From Desulfomicrobium escambiense DSM 10707 (lineage in GTDB: Bacteria > Desulfobacterota > Desulfovibrionia > Desulfovibrionales > Desulfomicrobiaceae): a stretch of DNA of 64,000 nucleotides. A program made the position numbers and the translations under genes. Shown piece after piece: positions 9,940-18,342 of this stretch. Numbering within the stretch: position 1 is the stretch's first letter; each line of letters opens with the position of its first letter. The DNA is taken from positions 266,804 through 330,803 of the forward strand of contig NZ_AUAR01000002.1 in NCBI RefSeq assembly GCF_000428825.1. The letters run 5' to 3'. Below the pieces are notes generated by a model. That model made no database searches. It was not told the origin of the DNA and was given only the letters and a program-made list of their open reading frames with translations.

Positions 9940-10077
9940 AGGCATGGATTTACCCTGACGGGCACAAGCCCGCCTTCGCGGGAATGACACATCGTTCCAT
10001 GCGGCAGTTCGGTTTACGGTTAAAGTCCGGTTCCTTCACCCCACCATCGCGTCATCCCCGCGAAGGCGGGGATCCAT
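9940..10077. repeat. Composite inverted-repeat element (copy 2)
   Basis: The left arm (9940-9988) begins AGGCATGGATTTACCCTG and ends CTTCGCGGGAATGAC. The right arm (10051-10077) is GTCATCCCCGCGAAGGCGG followed by GGATCCAT, its inverted partner. The inner 62 bases differ from copy 1 at 883-979. Both copies sit directly downstream of a gene and the arms are conserved while the centre is not, which fits a small palindromic mobile-type or REP/BIME-like family. Confidence 0.75.
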
Positions 10078-10093
10078 CTTCCAAAATAATGAA

Positions 10094-10126
10094 GCGAGCC
10101 CCTGCCATCGTCTGGCAGGGGCTCGC
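10094..10126. terminator. Terminator hairpin between convergent metG and fhs
   Basis: GCGAGCCCCTGCCA and TGGCAGGGGCTCGC form a perfect 14-bp stem with a 5-base loop. A TTATTT run follows on the plus strand and a T-rich run on the minus strand, so it may serve both genes. Confidence 0.8.
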
Positions 10127-10147
10127 TTATTTGGGCAGGCAATCGGA

Positions 10148-11830
10148 CTAGAACAGGCCGCTGATGACCCCGTTGGCGTCGATGTCGATCTTTTCCGCCG
10201 AAGGTATCTCCGGCAGGCCGGGCATGCGCATCATGTTGCCGGTGATGGGCACCAGGAAGCCCGCTCCGGCCGCGATCTCGACCTCGCGCACCGTGGCCGT
10301 GAAGTCTCGCGGACGGCCGCGCAGGCCGGGCTGGTCCGAGAGGGAGCTCTGGGTCTTGGCGATGCAGATGGGAAGGTGCTCGAGCCCCAGCCGCTTGATC
10401 TTGTCCAGGTCCAGCAGGGCGCCGGGGGCGTACTCCACCGAGGCCGCGCCGTAGACGCGGGTGGCGATGATCTCGATCTTCTCGCGCACGCTCTGCTTCC
10501 AGTCGTAGAGGGGCTTGTAGTGGGCCGTGCAGCGGTCGGCCGTGGCCGCGACCAGTTCGGCCAGTTCCTCGGCCCCGGCCCCGCCCTTTTCCCAGCCTTC
10601 CATGACGGCCGCCTGCACGCCCATGAACTGGCAGTGGTCGAGGATGACCTGATGCTCCTCGTCGGTGTCCGTGGCGAAGCGGTTGATGGCCACGATGGGC
10701 GTGAGGTGGAAGAGTCGCACGTTCTCGACCTGCTTGGACAGGTTCTCAAGGCCCCTGGCCAGGGCCTTGGCGTTGGGCACGGACAGATGCTGCAACTCCA
10801 CGCCGCCGTGGTACTTGAGGGCCCGGACCGTGGCCACCAGGACCACGGCGCAGGGGTCGAAGCCCGCGGACTGGCATTTGATATCCAGAAACTTCTCGCC
10901 GCCCAGGTCGAAGCCGAAACCGGCCTCCGTGACCACGTAGTCGGCCAGGCACAGGCCTGTGCGCGTGGCGAGGACCGTGTTGGTGCCCTGGGCGATGTTG
11001 GCGAAGGGGCCGCCGTGCATGATGGCGGGGTTGCCCTCCAGGGACTGGATCAGGTTGGGCTTGACGGCGTCCTTCAAGAGGGCGGCCATGGCGCCCTGGG
11101 CGCTTAAGTCTCGGGCGTGGATGGGCTCGCGGCCATGGGTGAAGCCGATGAAGATGTCGCCCAGGCGTTTCTTCAGGTCCGGCAAGTCGTCGGCCAGGCA
11201 GAGGATGGCCATGATTTCCGAGGCCGCCGTGATGTCGAAGCCCGTCTCGCGCGGCACGCCGTGGGCCAGGCCGCCCAGGCCGCAGACCAGGCGCCTGAGC
11301 GACCGGTCGTTCATGTCCATGACCCGTTTCCAGGCCACGGTGCGGCCGTCGAGGTTGAGGGACCGGCCCTTGCTCTGCAGGTTGTTGTCGATGAGGGCGG
11401 CCAGGAGGTTGTTGGCCTTCTCGATGGCCGCGAAGTCGCCGGTGAAGTGGAGGTTGATGTCCTCCATGGGCAGGAGCTGCGAATACCCGCCGCCCGTGGC
11501 GCCGCCTTTGATGCCGAAGACAGGGCCCAGGGACGGCTCGCGCAGCACGACCATGGCCTTCTTGCCGATGCGGTTCAGGCCGTCGGCCAGGCCGATGGAC
11601 ACCGTGGTCTTGCCTTCGCCGGCCGGGGTGGGCGTGATGGCCGAGACCAGGATGAGCTTGCCGTACTTGCACTGGTCCTTTTCGGCCAGGTGCAGGGGCA
11701 GCTTGGCCTTGTGCTTGCCGTACGGTTCGAGCTGGTCGTAGCTCAGGCCGAGCTTGGCCGCGATGTCGCGGATGTGCAGCATCTTGGCCTGCTGGGCGAT
11801 GGAGATGTCGGACTTGGCGGTTGCGGGCAT
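10148..11830 (-). CDS. fhs: Formate--tetrahydrofolate ligase
   Basis: Makes 10-formyl-tetrahydrofolate from formate, ATP and tetrahydrofolate. It enters the methyl branch of one-carbon metabolism, continued by FolD encoded at 56.2 kb. The 560 residues have the nucleotide-binding loop TPTPAGEGKTTVSIGLADGL near the N-terminus, then EPSLGPVFGIKGGATGGGYSQ and the MHGGPFANIAQGTN stretch. The ATG at 11830 is preceded by AGGAGA at about 6 bases; an upstream in-frame extension lies inside murB and is rejected. It is 14 bases after murB and likely co-transcribed with it, an odd functional pairing. In sulfate reducers the enzyme can serve formate assimilation or acetyl-CoA chemistry; which applies here is not shown. 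Confidence 0.95.
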   Translation of the reverse strand: MPATAKSDISIAQQAKMLHIRDIAAKLGLSYDQLEPYGKHKAKLPLHLAEKDQCKYGKLILVSAITPTPAGEGKTTVSIGLADGLNRIGKKAMVVLREPSLGPVFGIKGGATGGGYSQLLPMEDINLHFTGDFAAIEKANNLLAALIDNNLQSKGRSLNLDGRTVAWKRVMDMNDRSLRRLVCGLGGLAHGVPRETGFDITAASEIMAILCLADDLPDLKKRLGDIFIGFTHGREPIHARDLSAQGAMAALLKDAVKPNLIQSLEGNPAIMHGGPFANIAQGTNTVLATRTGLCLADYVVTEAGFGFDLGGEKFLDIKCQSAGFDPCAVVLVATVRALKYHGGVELQHLSVPNAKALARGLENLSKQVENVRLFHLTPIVAINRFATDTDEEHQVILDHCQFMGVQAAVMEGWEKGGAGAEELAELVAATADRCTAHYKPLYDWKQSVREKIEIIATRVYGAASVEYAPGALLDLDKIKRLGLEHLPICIAKTQSSLSDQPGLRGRPRDFTATVREVEIAAGAGFLVPITGNMMRMPGLPEIPSAEKIDIDANGVISGLF

Positions 11831-11844
11831 GGCGCTCTCCTGGC

Positions 11845-12717
11845 TTATTCGTGATCGGGGCACAAGGGGCAGAGGCATTGTTCAAGTTCGAGCTCGTAGC
11901 CGAAGCGTTCGCGCACGGTCCGGCGGCACAGTTCGACCAGTTCGAGGACGTCGTGGCACGTGGCGTCCCCGACGTTGACGATGAAACCGGCGTGCTTCTC
12001 CGAAACCTGGGCCCCGCCCACGCGGGCGCCCTTGAGGCCGGCCCGGTCGATGAGCTCCGAGGCGTAGGCCCCTTCGGGGCGCTTGAAAACGCTGCCGGCG
12101 GACGGGAATTCCAGGGGCTGCTTTTCCTTGCGTCTGGCCAGGATTTCCTTGCGCCTGGCCAGCAGGGCTGCGGTGTCTGCCAGGGGCAGAATCCATGTCC
12201 CGGCCAGGATGACGGAGTCGTGCAGGGCCGTGGCGCGCCGGTAGCCGAAGCCGCACTCGGCCTTGGGAATTTCGACCACGCGGCTGTCCCTGGTCAGGAC
12301 CGTGACGCTGTGCAGGCAGTCGGAGATTTCCTGGCCATAGGCCCCGGCGTTCATGAACAGCGCGCCGCCCAGGGTGCCGGGGATGCCGGACAGGCATTCG
12401 ACGCCGCCCAGACCTTCGCGCAGGTTCTCCAGGACCCAGGCGTCCATGACCTTCCCGGCTTCGGCGAAGACGGTGCCGCCGTCGCGCGAAGTGGCCGTCA
12501 TCTCGCTCGTGGAGATGATGGGCAGCCGGATTTCGCCGTCCGGAAAGAGGGTGTTGGCCCCGCCGCCGTGAATCCAGAAAGGGCGCGCCTGGGCGCGATG
12601 CAGGCGGACGATTTCGGCCATCTCGTCGATGCTTTCCGGGAAATAGAGATCCCGGGCCACGCCGCCGATACGGTAGGTGCAGAAATTTTTGAGCGGTATG
12701 TCGCGAAGGTGTTTCAT
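11845..12717 (-). CDS. murB: UDP-N-acetylmuramate dehydrogenase
   Basis: Reduces UDP-N-acetylenolpyruvoylglucosamine to UDP-N-acetylmuramate with NADPH and FAD in peptidoglycan precursor synthesis. The 290 residues show the start of the FAD domain with TYRIGGVARDLYFPES, the glycine-rich LSGIPGTLGGALFMNAGAYG, the catalytic Ser in PSAGSVFKRP and the C-terminal conserved KHAGFIVNVGDAT. The size and the lack of a Tyr-loop insertion suggest the shorter type II form. The ATG at 12717 follows GGGGAG by 5 bases. It is first in a probable two-gene unit with fhs and is divergent from the Rrf2 regulator. It lies away from any mur/fts cluster visible here. Confidence 0.93.
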   Translation of the reverse strand: MKHLRDIPLKNFCTYRIGGVARDLYFPESIDEMAEIVRLHRAQARPFWIHGGGANTLFPDGEIRLPIISTSEMTATSRDGGTVFAEAGKVMDAWVLENLREGLGGVECLSGIPGTLGGALFMNAGAYGQEISDCLHSVTVLTRDSRVVEIPKAECGFGYRRATALHDSVILAGTWILPLADTAALLARRKEILARRKEKQPLEFPSAGSVFKRPEGAYASELIDRAGLKGARVGGAQVSEKHAGFIVNVGDATCHDVLELVELCRRTVRERFGYELELEQCLCPLCPDHE

Positions 12718-12750
12718 GATACTCCCCACGTACTCCCGCAGCCGTGAAGG

Positions 12751-12760
12751 TGCAATATTG
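12751..12760. promoter_or_regulatory. Short palindrome between murB and the Rrf2 gene
   Basis: GCAATATTGC is a perfect 10-base palindrome in the 192-bp divergent region (12718-12909). Its place makes it a possible operator for either gene, but nothing ties it to a known regulator. Confidence 0.25.
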
Positions 12761-12909
12761 CGGTGCGCGCGCCGAGAAGGTAGGGGATGGTTTGAAGCCG
12801 GCCACGAAGAACCGCGCAAGGGGCTCGCCCCACGCGCGGCCACGGATTCGAGGAGTCTGGCCGAAGGTCGGACGGCCGCGCAACATCAACCCGCATCATT
12901 CGAGAAAAC

Positions 12910-13365
12910 ATGAAACTCTCCGCAAAATCCAGATACGCGTCCCGCATTCTCCTTGACCTGGCGTTGCACAACGAAGGCGTCCCGCACCGCGTCAACGACA
13001 TCTCCGAGCGGACGGGCATCACCATCCCATTCATCGAGCAGATCATCAAGCCCCTCAAGCACGCGGGCATGGTCGCGAGCAAGCGCGGCGCCGCGGGAGG
13101 GCATCAGCTGAACAAGTCCGCCGAAGACATCACCCTTGGCGACATCGTGCGCGTCATGGAGGGCTCGGTGGAGCTTTCGGCCTGCCTGAGCGACCCGAAG
13201 CTTTGCGGGAGGACCGATGACTGCCTGACCAGGGCTGCCTGGCAGCGGGCCACGGACGCCATGTTGCGCGAGCTGGACACCATAACCCTGGCCGAGCTGG
13301 CCAAGGGGGCGCCAAACTGCTGCCAACTGACAGAAGACTATTTCGATCGCGACCAACCCCTTTGA
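12910..13365 (+). CDS. Rrf2 family transcriptional regulator
   Basis: Rrf2 proteins (IscR, NsrR, CymR) are winged-helix repressors, many with iron-sulfur sensors. The 151 residues begin MKLSAKSRYASRILLDLAL, followed by the helix-turn-helix around NDISERTGITIPFIEQIIKPLKHAGMV and the wing SKRGAAGGHQL. The sensory loop has three cysteines (CLSDPKLC, then CGRTDDC, spacing C-x6-C-x5-C), close to the IscR arrangement, so a cluster is likely. A further CC pair occurs near the C-terminus (NCCQL). No suf or isc genes are adjacent; the target is unknown. A terminator follows before argJ, so it is probably monocistronic. Confidence 0.88.
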   Translation: MKLSAKSRYASRILLDLALHNEGVPHRVNDISERTGITIPFIEQIIKPLKHAGMVASKRGAAGGHQLNKSAEDITLGDIVRVMEGSVELSACLSDPKLCGRTDDCLTRAAWQRATDAMLRELDTITLAELAKGAPNCCQLTEDYFDRDQPL

Positions 13366-13392
13366 CAAAGGTTTTTTCCCCTGTCAGGGAGG

Positions 13393-13420
13393 AATCCCGT
13401 GCTCGGGCGCGGGATTTTTT
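13393..13420 (+). terminator. Intrinsic terminator after the Rrf2 gene
   Basis: AATCCCG and CGGGATT pair around a 10-base loop, followed by TTTTT, in the gap before argJ. Confidence 0.7.
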
Positions 13421-13436
13421 CGTATCCGGAGGAGTC

Positions 13437-14612
13437 ATGAACATCCCGTCAGGTTTCCGCTTTTCCACCACCCAGTGCGGTTTCAAACGTCCGGGCCGCT
13501 CGGACCTGGCCCTCGTGGTCAGCGATGCGCCGGCCGCGGCCGCAGGCGTCTTCACCACCAACCGCTTCCAGGCCGCGCCGGTCCTGGTGGCCCGGGAAGT
13601 CCTGGCCGCTTCGCCGGCCGGCATCCGCGCCCTGGTCGTCAATTCCGGCCAGGCCAACGCCTGCACCGGCCAGGAAGGCATTGACAAATGCCGGGCAACC
13701 CTTGAACTGCTGGGCTGCCTGGGGCTCAAGCCCTCAGAGGTCCTGCCCGCCTCCACCGGCGTCATCGGCGATCAGCTGAAGATGGACCTCTGGGAACTGG
13801 GCGTGCCGTCCCTGCGCGACAACCTCGGCCGGGCGGGTCTCGTCGATGTGGCCCGGGCCATCATGACCACGGACACCTTTCCCAAGATCGCCTCGCGCGA
13901 AGTGTCCCTCGGCTCCGGAACCGTGCGACTGGCCGGCTTCTGCAAGGGCGCCGGCATGATTTGCCCGAACATGGCCACCATGCTCGGTTTCATCCTCTGC
14001 GACGCGGGCGTGGACCCGGCCTGGTGGCAGGCTGCCCTGACGCGTTGCGTGGAGAAGAGTTTCAACGCCATCACCGTGGACGGCGACACGAGCACCAACG
14101 ACTGCGTGCTGGCCCTGGCCAACGGCGCGGCCGCAACCGCCGCCGGTGCCGATCTGCAGATCCTCGAAGAGGCCCTGCTCGAAATCTGCCAGGACCTGGC
14201 CTACATGATTGTGCAGGACGCCGAGGGCGGCACCAAGGTCATGCGCGTCAACGTCAGCGGCGCAGCCAGCATGGCCGACGCCCAGTTGGCCGCCAGGGCC
14301 GTGGGCAACTCGCCCCTGGTCAAGACGGCCCTCTATGGCCGCGACCCGAACTGGGGCCGCATCGTGGCCGCCCTGGGCCGCAGCGGCGCCTCCTTCACGC
14401 CCGAGGCCGTGGTGGTGCGCATCGCCGGCCTGACCATTTTTCGCCAGGGTACGCCGGTCAAGGCCGACTGGGACAGCCTGCTGGCCTCGGCCCTGCGTCG
14501 CGACACCGTGGACATCGACATCGAGCTGAACGCGGGAGGGGCCGAACTGACGCTTTTGGCGTCCGATTTCACCGAGGAGTACATCAAGATCAATGCTGAA
14601 TACCGAACCTGA
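13437..14612 (+). CDS. argJ: Bifunctional glutamate N-acetyltransferase / amino-acid acetyltransferase
   Basis: ArgJ transfers the acetyl group from N-acetylornithine to glutamate (and may also use acetyl-CoA), running the cyclic arginine pathway. The 391 residues are typical. The self-cleavage site PNMATMLGF is intact with its Thr nucleophile, and the family motifs VNSGQANACTG, TVDGDTSTND and GRDPNWGRI are present. The ATG at 13437 follows GGAGGAG closely and starts the conserved MNIPSGFRFS; an in-frame extension upstream crosses the terminator. The last 20 bases overlap the HD-hydrolase gene. Its presence implies that this organism recycles acetyl groups in arginine synthesis. Confidence 0.95.
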   Translation: MNIPSGFRFSTTQCGFKRPGRSDLALVVSDAPAAAAGVFTTNRFQAAPVLVAREVLAASPAGIRALVVNSGQANACTGQEGIDKCRATLELLGCLGLKPSEVLPASTGVIGDQLKMDLWELGVPSLRDNLGRAGLVDVARAIMTTDTFPKIASREVSLGSGTVRLAGFCKGAGMICPNMATMLGFILCDAGVDPAWWQAALTRCVEKSFNAITVDGDTSTNDCVLALANGAAATAAGADLQILEEALLEICQDLAYMIVQDAEGGTKVMRVNVSGAASMADAQLAARAVGNSPLVKTALYGRDPNWGRIVAALGRSGASFTPEAVVVRIAGLTIFRQGTPVKADWDSLLASALRRDTVDIDIELNAGGAELTLLASDFTEEYIKINAEYRT

Positions 14613-15222
14613 GGCCGCCGTCGTGGCCGACCCCACCTGGAAACGCCTGGCCGATTTCGTCTTCGAGCTTGGCATGCTGCGGCGCACCCCGCGCACGGGC
14701 TACCAGTTCCTCGGCTCCGGCGCCGAGAACGTGGCCGAGCATTCCTTCCGCACGGCCATGATCGGCTACATCCTGGCCCGCAGGGCCGGGGCCGACGTGG
14801 CTCGCACCGTGTTCCTGTGCCTGTTTCACGACGTGCACGAGGCGCGCATCGGCGACTTCAACTACGTCAACCGCATCTACAACACGAGCGACCCGGTCCT
14901 GGCCTTCACCCACGCCCTGGAGGGTACGGGCCTGCGGGCGGAGGTGCTGGATATGTGGCGCGAGCTCGAAGCCGGCGAGACGCTGGAGTCGAAACTGGCC
15001 CATGACGCGGACCAGCTCGACTTCATCGCCAACCTGAAGGAGGAGCAGGACCTGGGCAACCCCTATGCGGCCAAGTGGCTGGCCCATGCCCTGCCGCGGC
15101 TCAGGACCGACGTGGCCCGCGAGTTCGCCGCGGTCATCCGGGAGACCGACCAGTCGCAGTGGTGGTTCGCCCGGCCCGATGAATCCTGGTGGCGCAAAGG
15201 CAACGGGAAGCGACGGTCCTGA
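14593..15222 (+). CDS. HD-domain phosphohydrolase, YfbR/HDDC2-like
   Basis: This group of HD hydrolases includes nucleoside 5'-monophosphatases such as YfbR and HDDC2. In the 209 residues the metal ligands are visible: His in NVAEHSFRTAM, the HD pair in CLFHDVHEARIGD, and a later Asp in HDADQLDFIANLKEE. The conserved EHS and HDVHEARIGD blocks match the HDDC2 branch. A Trp-rich C-terminal tail (SQWWFARPDESWW) is unusual. The start overlaps argJ and no strong ribosome site is seen, which suggests coupled translation. A 5'-deoxynucleotidase role is likely from family membership but unproven. Confidence 0.82.
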   Translation: MLNTEPEAAVVADPTWKRLADFVFELGMLRRTPRTGYQFLGSGAENVAEHSFRTAMIGYILARRAGADVARTVFLCLFHDVHEARIGDFNYVNRIYNTSDPVLAFTHALEGTGLRAEVLDMWRELEAGETLESKLAHDADQLDFIANLKEEQDLGNPYAAKWLAHALPRLRTDVAREFAAVIRETDQSQWWFARPDESWWRKGNGKRRS

Positions 15223-15228
15223 GGCGGC

Positions 15229-15813
15229 ATGGTCAGGCCAGAGCGGAAGGCGCCCCGGCTCGGGTGGGCGGTGACAAGCGTCCTTCTCGCCCTCTGCCTG
15301 CACGCCGGCCCGGCCTGGTACCTTTTCTTCGGCCATCTCTACGGATTGCCGAGCGTTCTCGAACTCAACATCGACGCCATCAACTGGTACCGGCAGCGCA
15401 TCTTCCGGGAACGCCCACCTGACGGCTCGGTCCAGCCCGCCGCCGCTGCGCCGCTGAACATCACCGTATCCATGCAGGCCCGCCCCGACACCGGGAAGCG
15501 GGTCTCGGGCCCGCGCAGCGAGACGGAACTCGTCAGGGCCAGGGCGGTGCAGCGCGCCATCAGGAGCCTGTGGGAGAGCATGTCCCCCGAGCGGCCGGGC
15601 TACGCCCTGGTCAGCCTGAACATCCGAGCGGACGGCAGCATCGGCGAGTTCGTCCTCAACCGCATCTCCGGCGGGGAGGAGTTCCAGGCCTTTCTCCTTT
15701 CCTTCCTGTCAACGCTCAAGGCCACCTCGGGCAGTCTCGGCGGAGCCGGCGAACCGCTGTGGATCGAATGCGAGTTCGTCATTCAACCGATGAAAGGCAA
15801 AGGGGCCTCATGA
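15229..15813 (+). CDS. TonB/TolA C-terminal-like membrane-anchored protein
   Basis: The 194 residues start with a positive N-terminus and one membrane helix (LGWAVTSVLLALCLHAGPAWYL, about residues 12-33), then a variable periplasmic stretch, then a C-terminal domain (about 105-190) with helix plus beta pattern PGYALVSLNIRADGSIGEFVLN and FQAFLLSFLSTLK, which resembles the TonB/TolA C-terminal fold. No classical Pro-rich TonB spacer is seen and there is no ExbB/ExbD nearby. It starts 6 bases after the HD gene and its stop overlaps the next gene by 4 bases. Assignment is by pattern only; a periplasmic scaffolding role is inference. Confidence 0.55.
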   Translation: MVRPERKAPRLGWAVTSVLLALCLHAGPAWYLFFGHLYGLPSVLELNIDAINWYRQRIFRERPPDGSVQPAAAAPLNITVSMQARPDTGKRVSGPRSETELVRARAVQRAIRSLWESMSPERPGYALVSLNIRADGSIGEFVLNRISGGEEFQAFLLSFLSTLKATSGSLGGAGEPLWIECEFVIQPMKGKGAS

Positions 15814-16295
15814 TCGTCGCGGTCATTTCCGACACCCATCTCGAACGGCCGGACCGGCTGCTGGCGGCCGTGTTCGAGCGCTTCTGCCGCGACGCGGACG
15901 TTCTCCTGCACTGCGGGGACTGCGTGGGCGAGGAGACGTGGGCCTTTCTCAACTCCCATCCCCGTTTCTACGCCGTGCAGGGCAACTGCGACCTGCCGCC
16001 GCTGCGGGGATCGCTGCCCGGCTTGCGCGAACTCGAACTGGAAGGCTTTCGGGTGGGCATGGGCCACGGCTGGGGACCGCGCTCCCGCGTGGGCGAGGCC
16101 GTGGCCGAGCAGTTCCCCGGGGCGGACATCGTCTGCTACGGGCACACGCACACCCGCGACTGGCGCCGGCTGGGCAACGGAGTCAGGCTCCTCAACCCCG
16201 GCTCCCTTTTCTGGCCGAGGGGCGGGGAAGGCGGGCTGGCCAGACTCACACTCGAACGGGGCCGGGACCCGGAGGTGGAGTGGGTGACGCTCTGA
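15810..16295 (+). CDS. YfcE/MJ0936-type metallophosphoesterase
   Basis: Calcineurin-like phosphoesterase of the small YfcE family, which cleaves phosphodiesters with two divalent metals. In 161 residues all ligand motifs are seen: DTH in VISDTHLERP, HCGDC, GNCD, GHGWG and the C-terminal CYGHTHTRDW followed by NPGSLFWPR. The ATG at 15810 overlaps the previous stop by 4 bases, so it is translated in the argJ to phosphoesterase run. The physiological substrate is unknown for most of the family. Confidence 0.88.
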   Translation: MIVAVISDTHLERPDRLLAAVFERFCRDADVLLHCGDCVGEETWAFLNSHPRFYAVQGNCDLPPLRGSLPGLRELELEGFRVGMGHGWGPRSRVGEAVAEQFPGADIVCYGHTHTRDWRRLGNGVRLLNPGSLFWPRGGEGGLARLTLERGRDPEVEWVTL

Positions 16296-16335
16296 AGCGC
16301 GCGGAGTCCTGATTCGCGGAGTACTTTTCAAAAAA

Positions 16336-16370
16336 CGAAGGCCCGCCTCGGTATTCGAGGCGGGCCTTCG
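16336..16370 (-). terminator. Terminator of ppiD (convergent junction)
   Basis: CGAAGGCCCGCCTCG and CGAGGCGGGCCTTCG make a perfect 15-bp stem with a 5-base loop. The T run (TTTTTT) lies on the minus-strand side, so it mainly ends ppiD transcription. Confidence 0.88.
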
Positions 16371-16392
16371 CGCATGTCGTGTTCGGGAAGCG

Positions 16393-18294
16393 TCAGTTGT
16401 CGAGTAGGGCCGGGTTCGTCAGGCGAACATCTGCCTTGGCGCGCAGATCCGCCATGAAGGCCTGCATGGCCTGGCCTTCGGTGCGTTCATTGAGGGTCGA
16501 AACCCACAGGTCTTTTTCCGTCTCCCATTCCTCAGGCGTGGGCGGGACGACCTTGACGGGCTTGGCCAGGACATATCCGGTGGGGAAGGCGAAGGATTCG
16601 GGAATCCAGGCGCCGGCAGGGGCCATGAACGCCTTCTCGGAAAGCATCTGGTTCGCGCCCAGGCCCGGGATGGAGCCCTGGCGCCCGAAGGGTTCCGTCT
16701 CCATGGCCGTGGCGTTGGACGCCGCGGACGGGGCTTCGCCCTTCATGAGCAGGGCCAGGTCGGCGTCGGCGTCGGTCTTGGCCAGCTTCATGGCTTCCTC
16801 CCGTACGATGGTCGCCACGATGCTTTCGCGGACGGCGTCCAGCGGCTGCACCGAGGCGTCCAGCTGTTCGCGTTTGGTCGCGAGCACGTATCCGTCCTCA
16901 AAGGGCACGGGGGACTGGGTCGTGGCGTTCAGCGCAAGGTCGAAGAGGGTGGCTGTGTTTTCCGGGGACAGGGCCGCAAGCTCCACGGGACCCTGTTCGC
17001 GGGTGAAGGAGTCGGTCGTGCGGACTTCGATGCCGAGCGTCTTGGCCACGGCATCGAGGGAATCGCCGATGAGGACCATCTCCAGCGCCTGGTCCAGACG
17101 GTCCTGCAGCGTCTCGGTGGCGCGGTCCTCGGCGATGGAGCGGCGGATCGTGTCGGCGACGCTGGCGAAATCCTCGAAGCCGGCGGCCTTCTTGTCCTCG
17201 ACCTTGATGAGGTGGAAGCCGAACTGGGTGCGGACCGGTTCGCTGACCGCGCCCTTGTCCAGGGCGAAGGCGGCGTCCTCGAAGGGCTTGACCATCCGGC
17301 CGCGGCCGAACCAGCCCAGCTCCCCGCCGGTCTGGGTTCCGGACGGGTCTTCGGTGTATTTGGCGGCCGTTTCCTCGAAGCTCTTGCCGGTCTTCAGGAC
17401 GGCCTGAGCCTTCTTGATCGTGTCCATGGCCTTGGCGACATCGGCTTCAGTGGCGTTTTCATCGACGCGCACCAGGATGTGGCGCGCCTGGACCTGCTCT
17501 TCGATCTTGAAGTTGTCCTTGTGCTGGTCGTAATACGCGCGGGCTTCCTGATCCGTCACGGAGGCCGTGTCGGCCAGGGCGCCGGGGGTCAGGACGATGT
17601 AGTCGACCCTGGCCTTGGCCGGCACGGCGAAAGCGTCCTTGCGCGCGGCGTACTGCTCGGCGATCTTTTCCTCGGTGGCGTTGACCTGGTCCTTGTACTT
17701 TTCCCAAGGGTACTTCAGGTATGCGATCACGGCAGTGCTGCGGCCGTAGTCGTAATAGTCCCGGGCCTGCTCCTCGCCCAGGCGTCCCGTGAGGCCCAGG
17801 TAGGCCTGGAGCTTGTCCATGAGCATGCTGCGCATGTACTCGGACTCGAATTTGCCGGGGGTGAGGTTGTTGGCCCGCAGCACGCTCTGGTAGGTTTCAG
17901 GGTCGAAGAGCTTTCCGTCCTTCTGGAAGGCCGGGATGAGGTGGATCTGCTTGGCGAGCTCTTCCTTGGAGACGCTCAGTCCCAAGGTCGCGGCCTGCTG
18001 CAGCATGAGCTCCTCGCCAACCATCTGGTCGAGGATCTGCCGCTTGAAGCCCATCTGGGCTAGCATTTCGGACGTCACGTTCGGGTTCTGGCGCCTGATC
18101 ATCTCCAGGTTGCGCTGCAGACGCTCCTGGAAGTGCTGCAGATGAATGGGAGCGTCGTTGACCGTGGCCACCACAGTGGTCTTGTCGTTGTGCATGCGGT
18201 TCATGCCGAACGCCAGGACGAACACGGCGATGATGATGCCGAAGAGTATCTTGATTCCCCAACTTTGAGCGCCTTGGCGCAGTATATCGAGCAT
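16393..18294 (-). CDS. ppiD: PpiD-type peptidylprolyl isomerase / SurA_N chaperone
   Basis: Membrane-anchored periplasmic chaperone that helps fold secreted and outer-membrane proteins. The 633 residues begin MLDILRQGAQSWGIKILFG with one transmembrane helix (residues about 13-30). A SurA-like N-terminal chaperone region follows, then a parvulin domain around residues 265-365 with QARHILVRVDENAT, GGELGWFGRGRMVKPFEDA and FGFHLIKVEDK, and a second, divergent C-terminal half. An Asp/Ala rich region lies between. Size and N-terminus match PpiD. It lies 48 bases after acn on the same strand and probably shares its transcript. Confidence 0.9.
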   Translation of the reverse strand: MLDILRQGAQSWGIKILFGIIIAVFVLAFGMNRMHNDKTTVVATVNDAPIHLQHFQERLQRNLEMIRRQNPNVTSEMLAQMGFKRQILDQMVGEELMLQQAATLGLSVSKEELAKQIHLIPAFQKDGKLFDPETYQSVLRANNLTPGKFESEYMRSMLMDKLQAYLGLTGRLGEEQARDYYDYGRSTAVIAYLKYPWEKYKDQVNATEEKIAEQYAARKDAFAVPAKARVDYIVLTPGALADTASVTDQEARAYYDQHKDNFKIEEQVQARHILVRVDENATEADVAKAMDTIKKAQAVLKTGKSFEETAAKYTEDPSGTQTGGELGWFGRGRMVKPFEDAAFALDKGAVSEPVRTQFGFHLIKVEDKKAAGFEDFASVADTIRRSIAEDRATETLQDRLDQALEMVLIGDSLDAVAKTLGIEVRTTDSFTREQGPVELAALSPENTATLFDLALNATTQSPVPFEDGYVLATKREQLDASVQPLDAVRESIVATIVREEAMKLAKTDADADLALLMKGEAPSAASNATAMETEPFGRQGSIPGLGANQMLSEKAFMAPAGAWIPESFAFPTGYVLAKPVKVVPPTPEEWETEKDLWVSTLNERTEGQAMQAFMADLRAKADVRLTNPALLDN

Positions 18295-18342
18295 GGAGTC
18301 TCCGACGGAGTGTCTGAGGTTAAATGGTATCGCCGACCGGGC

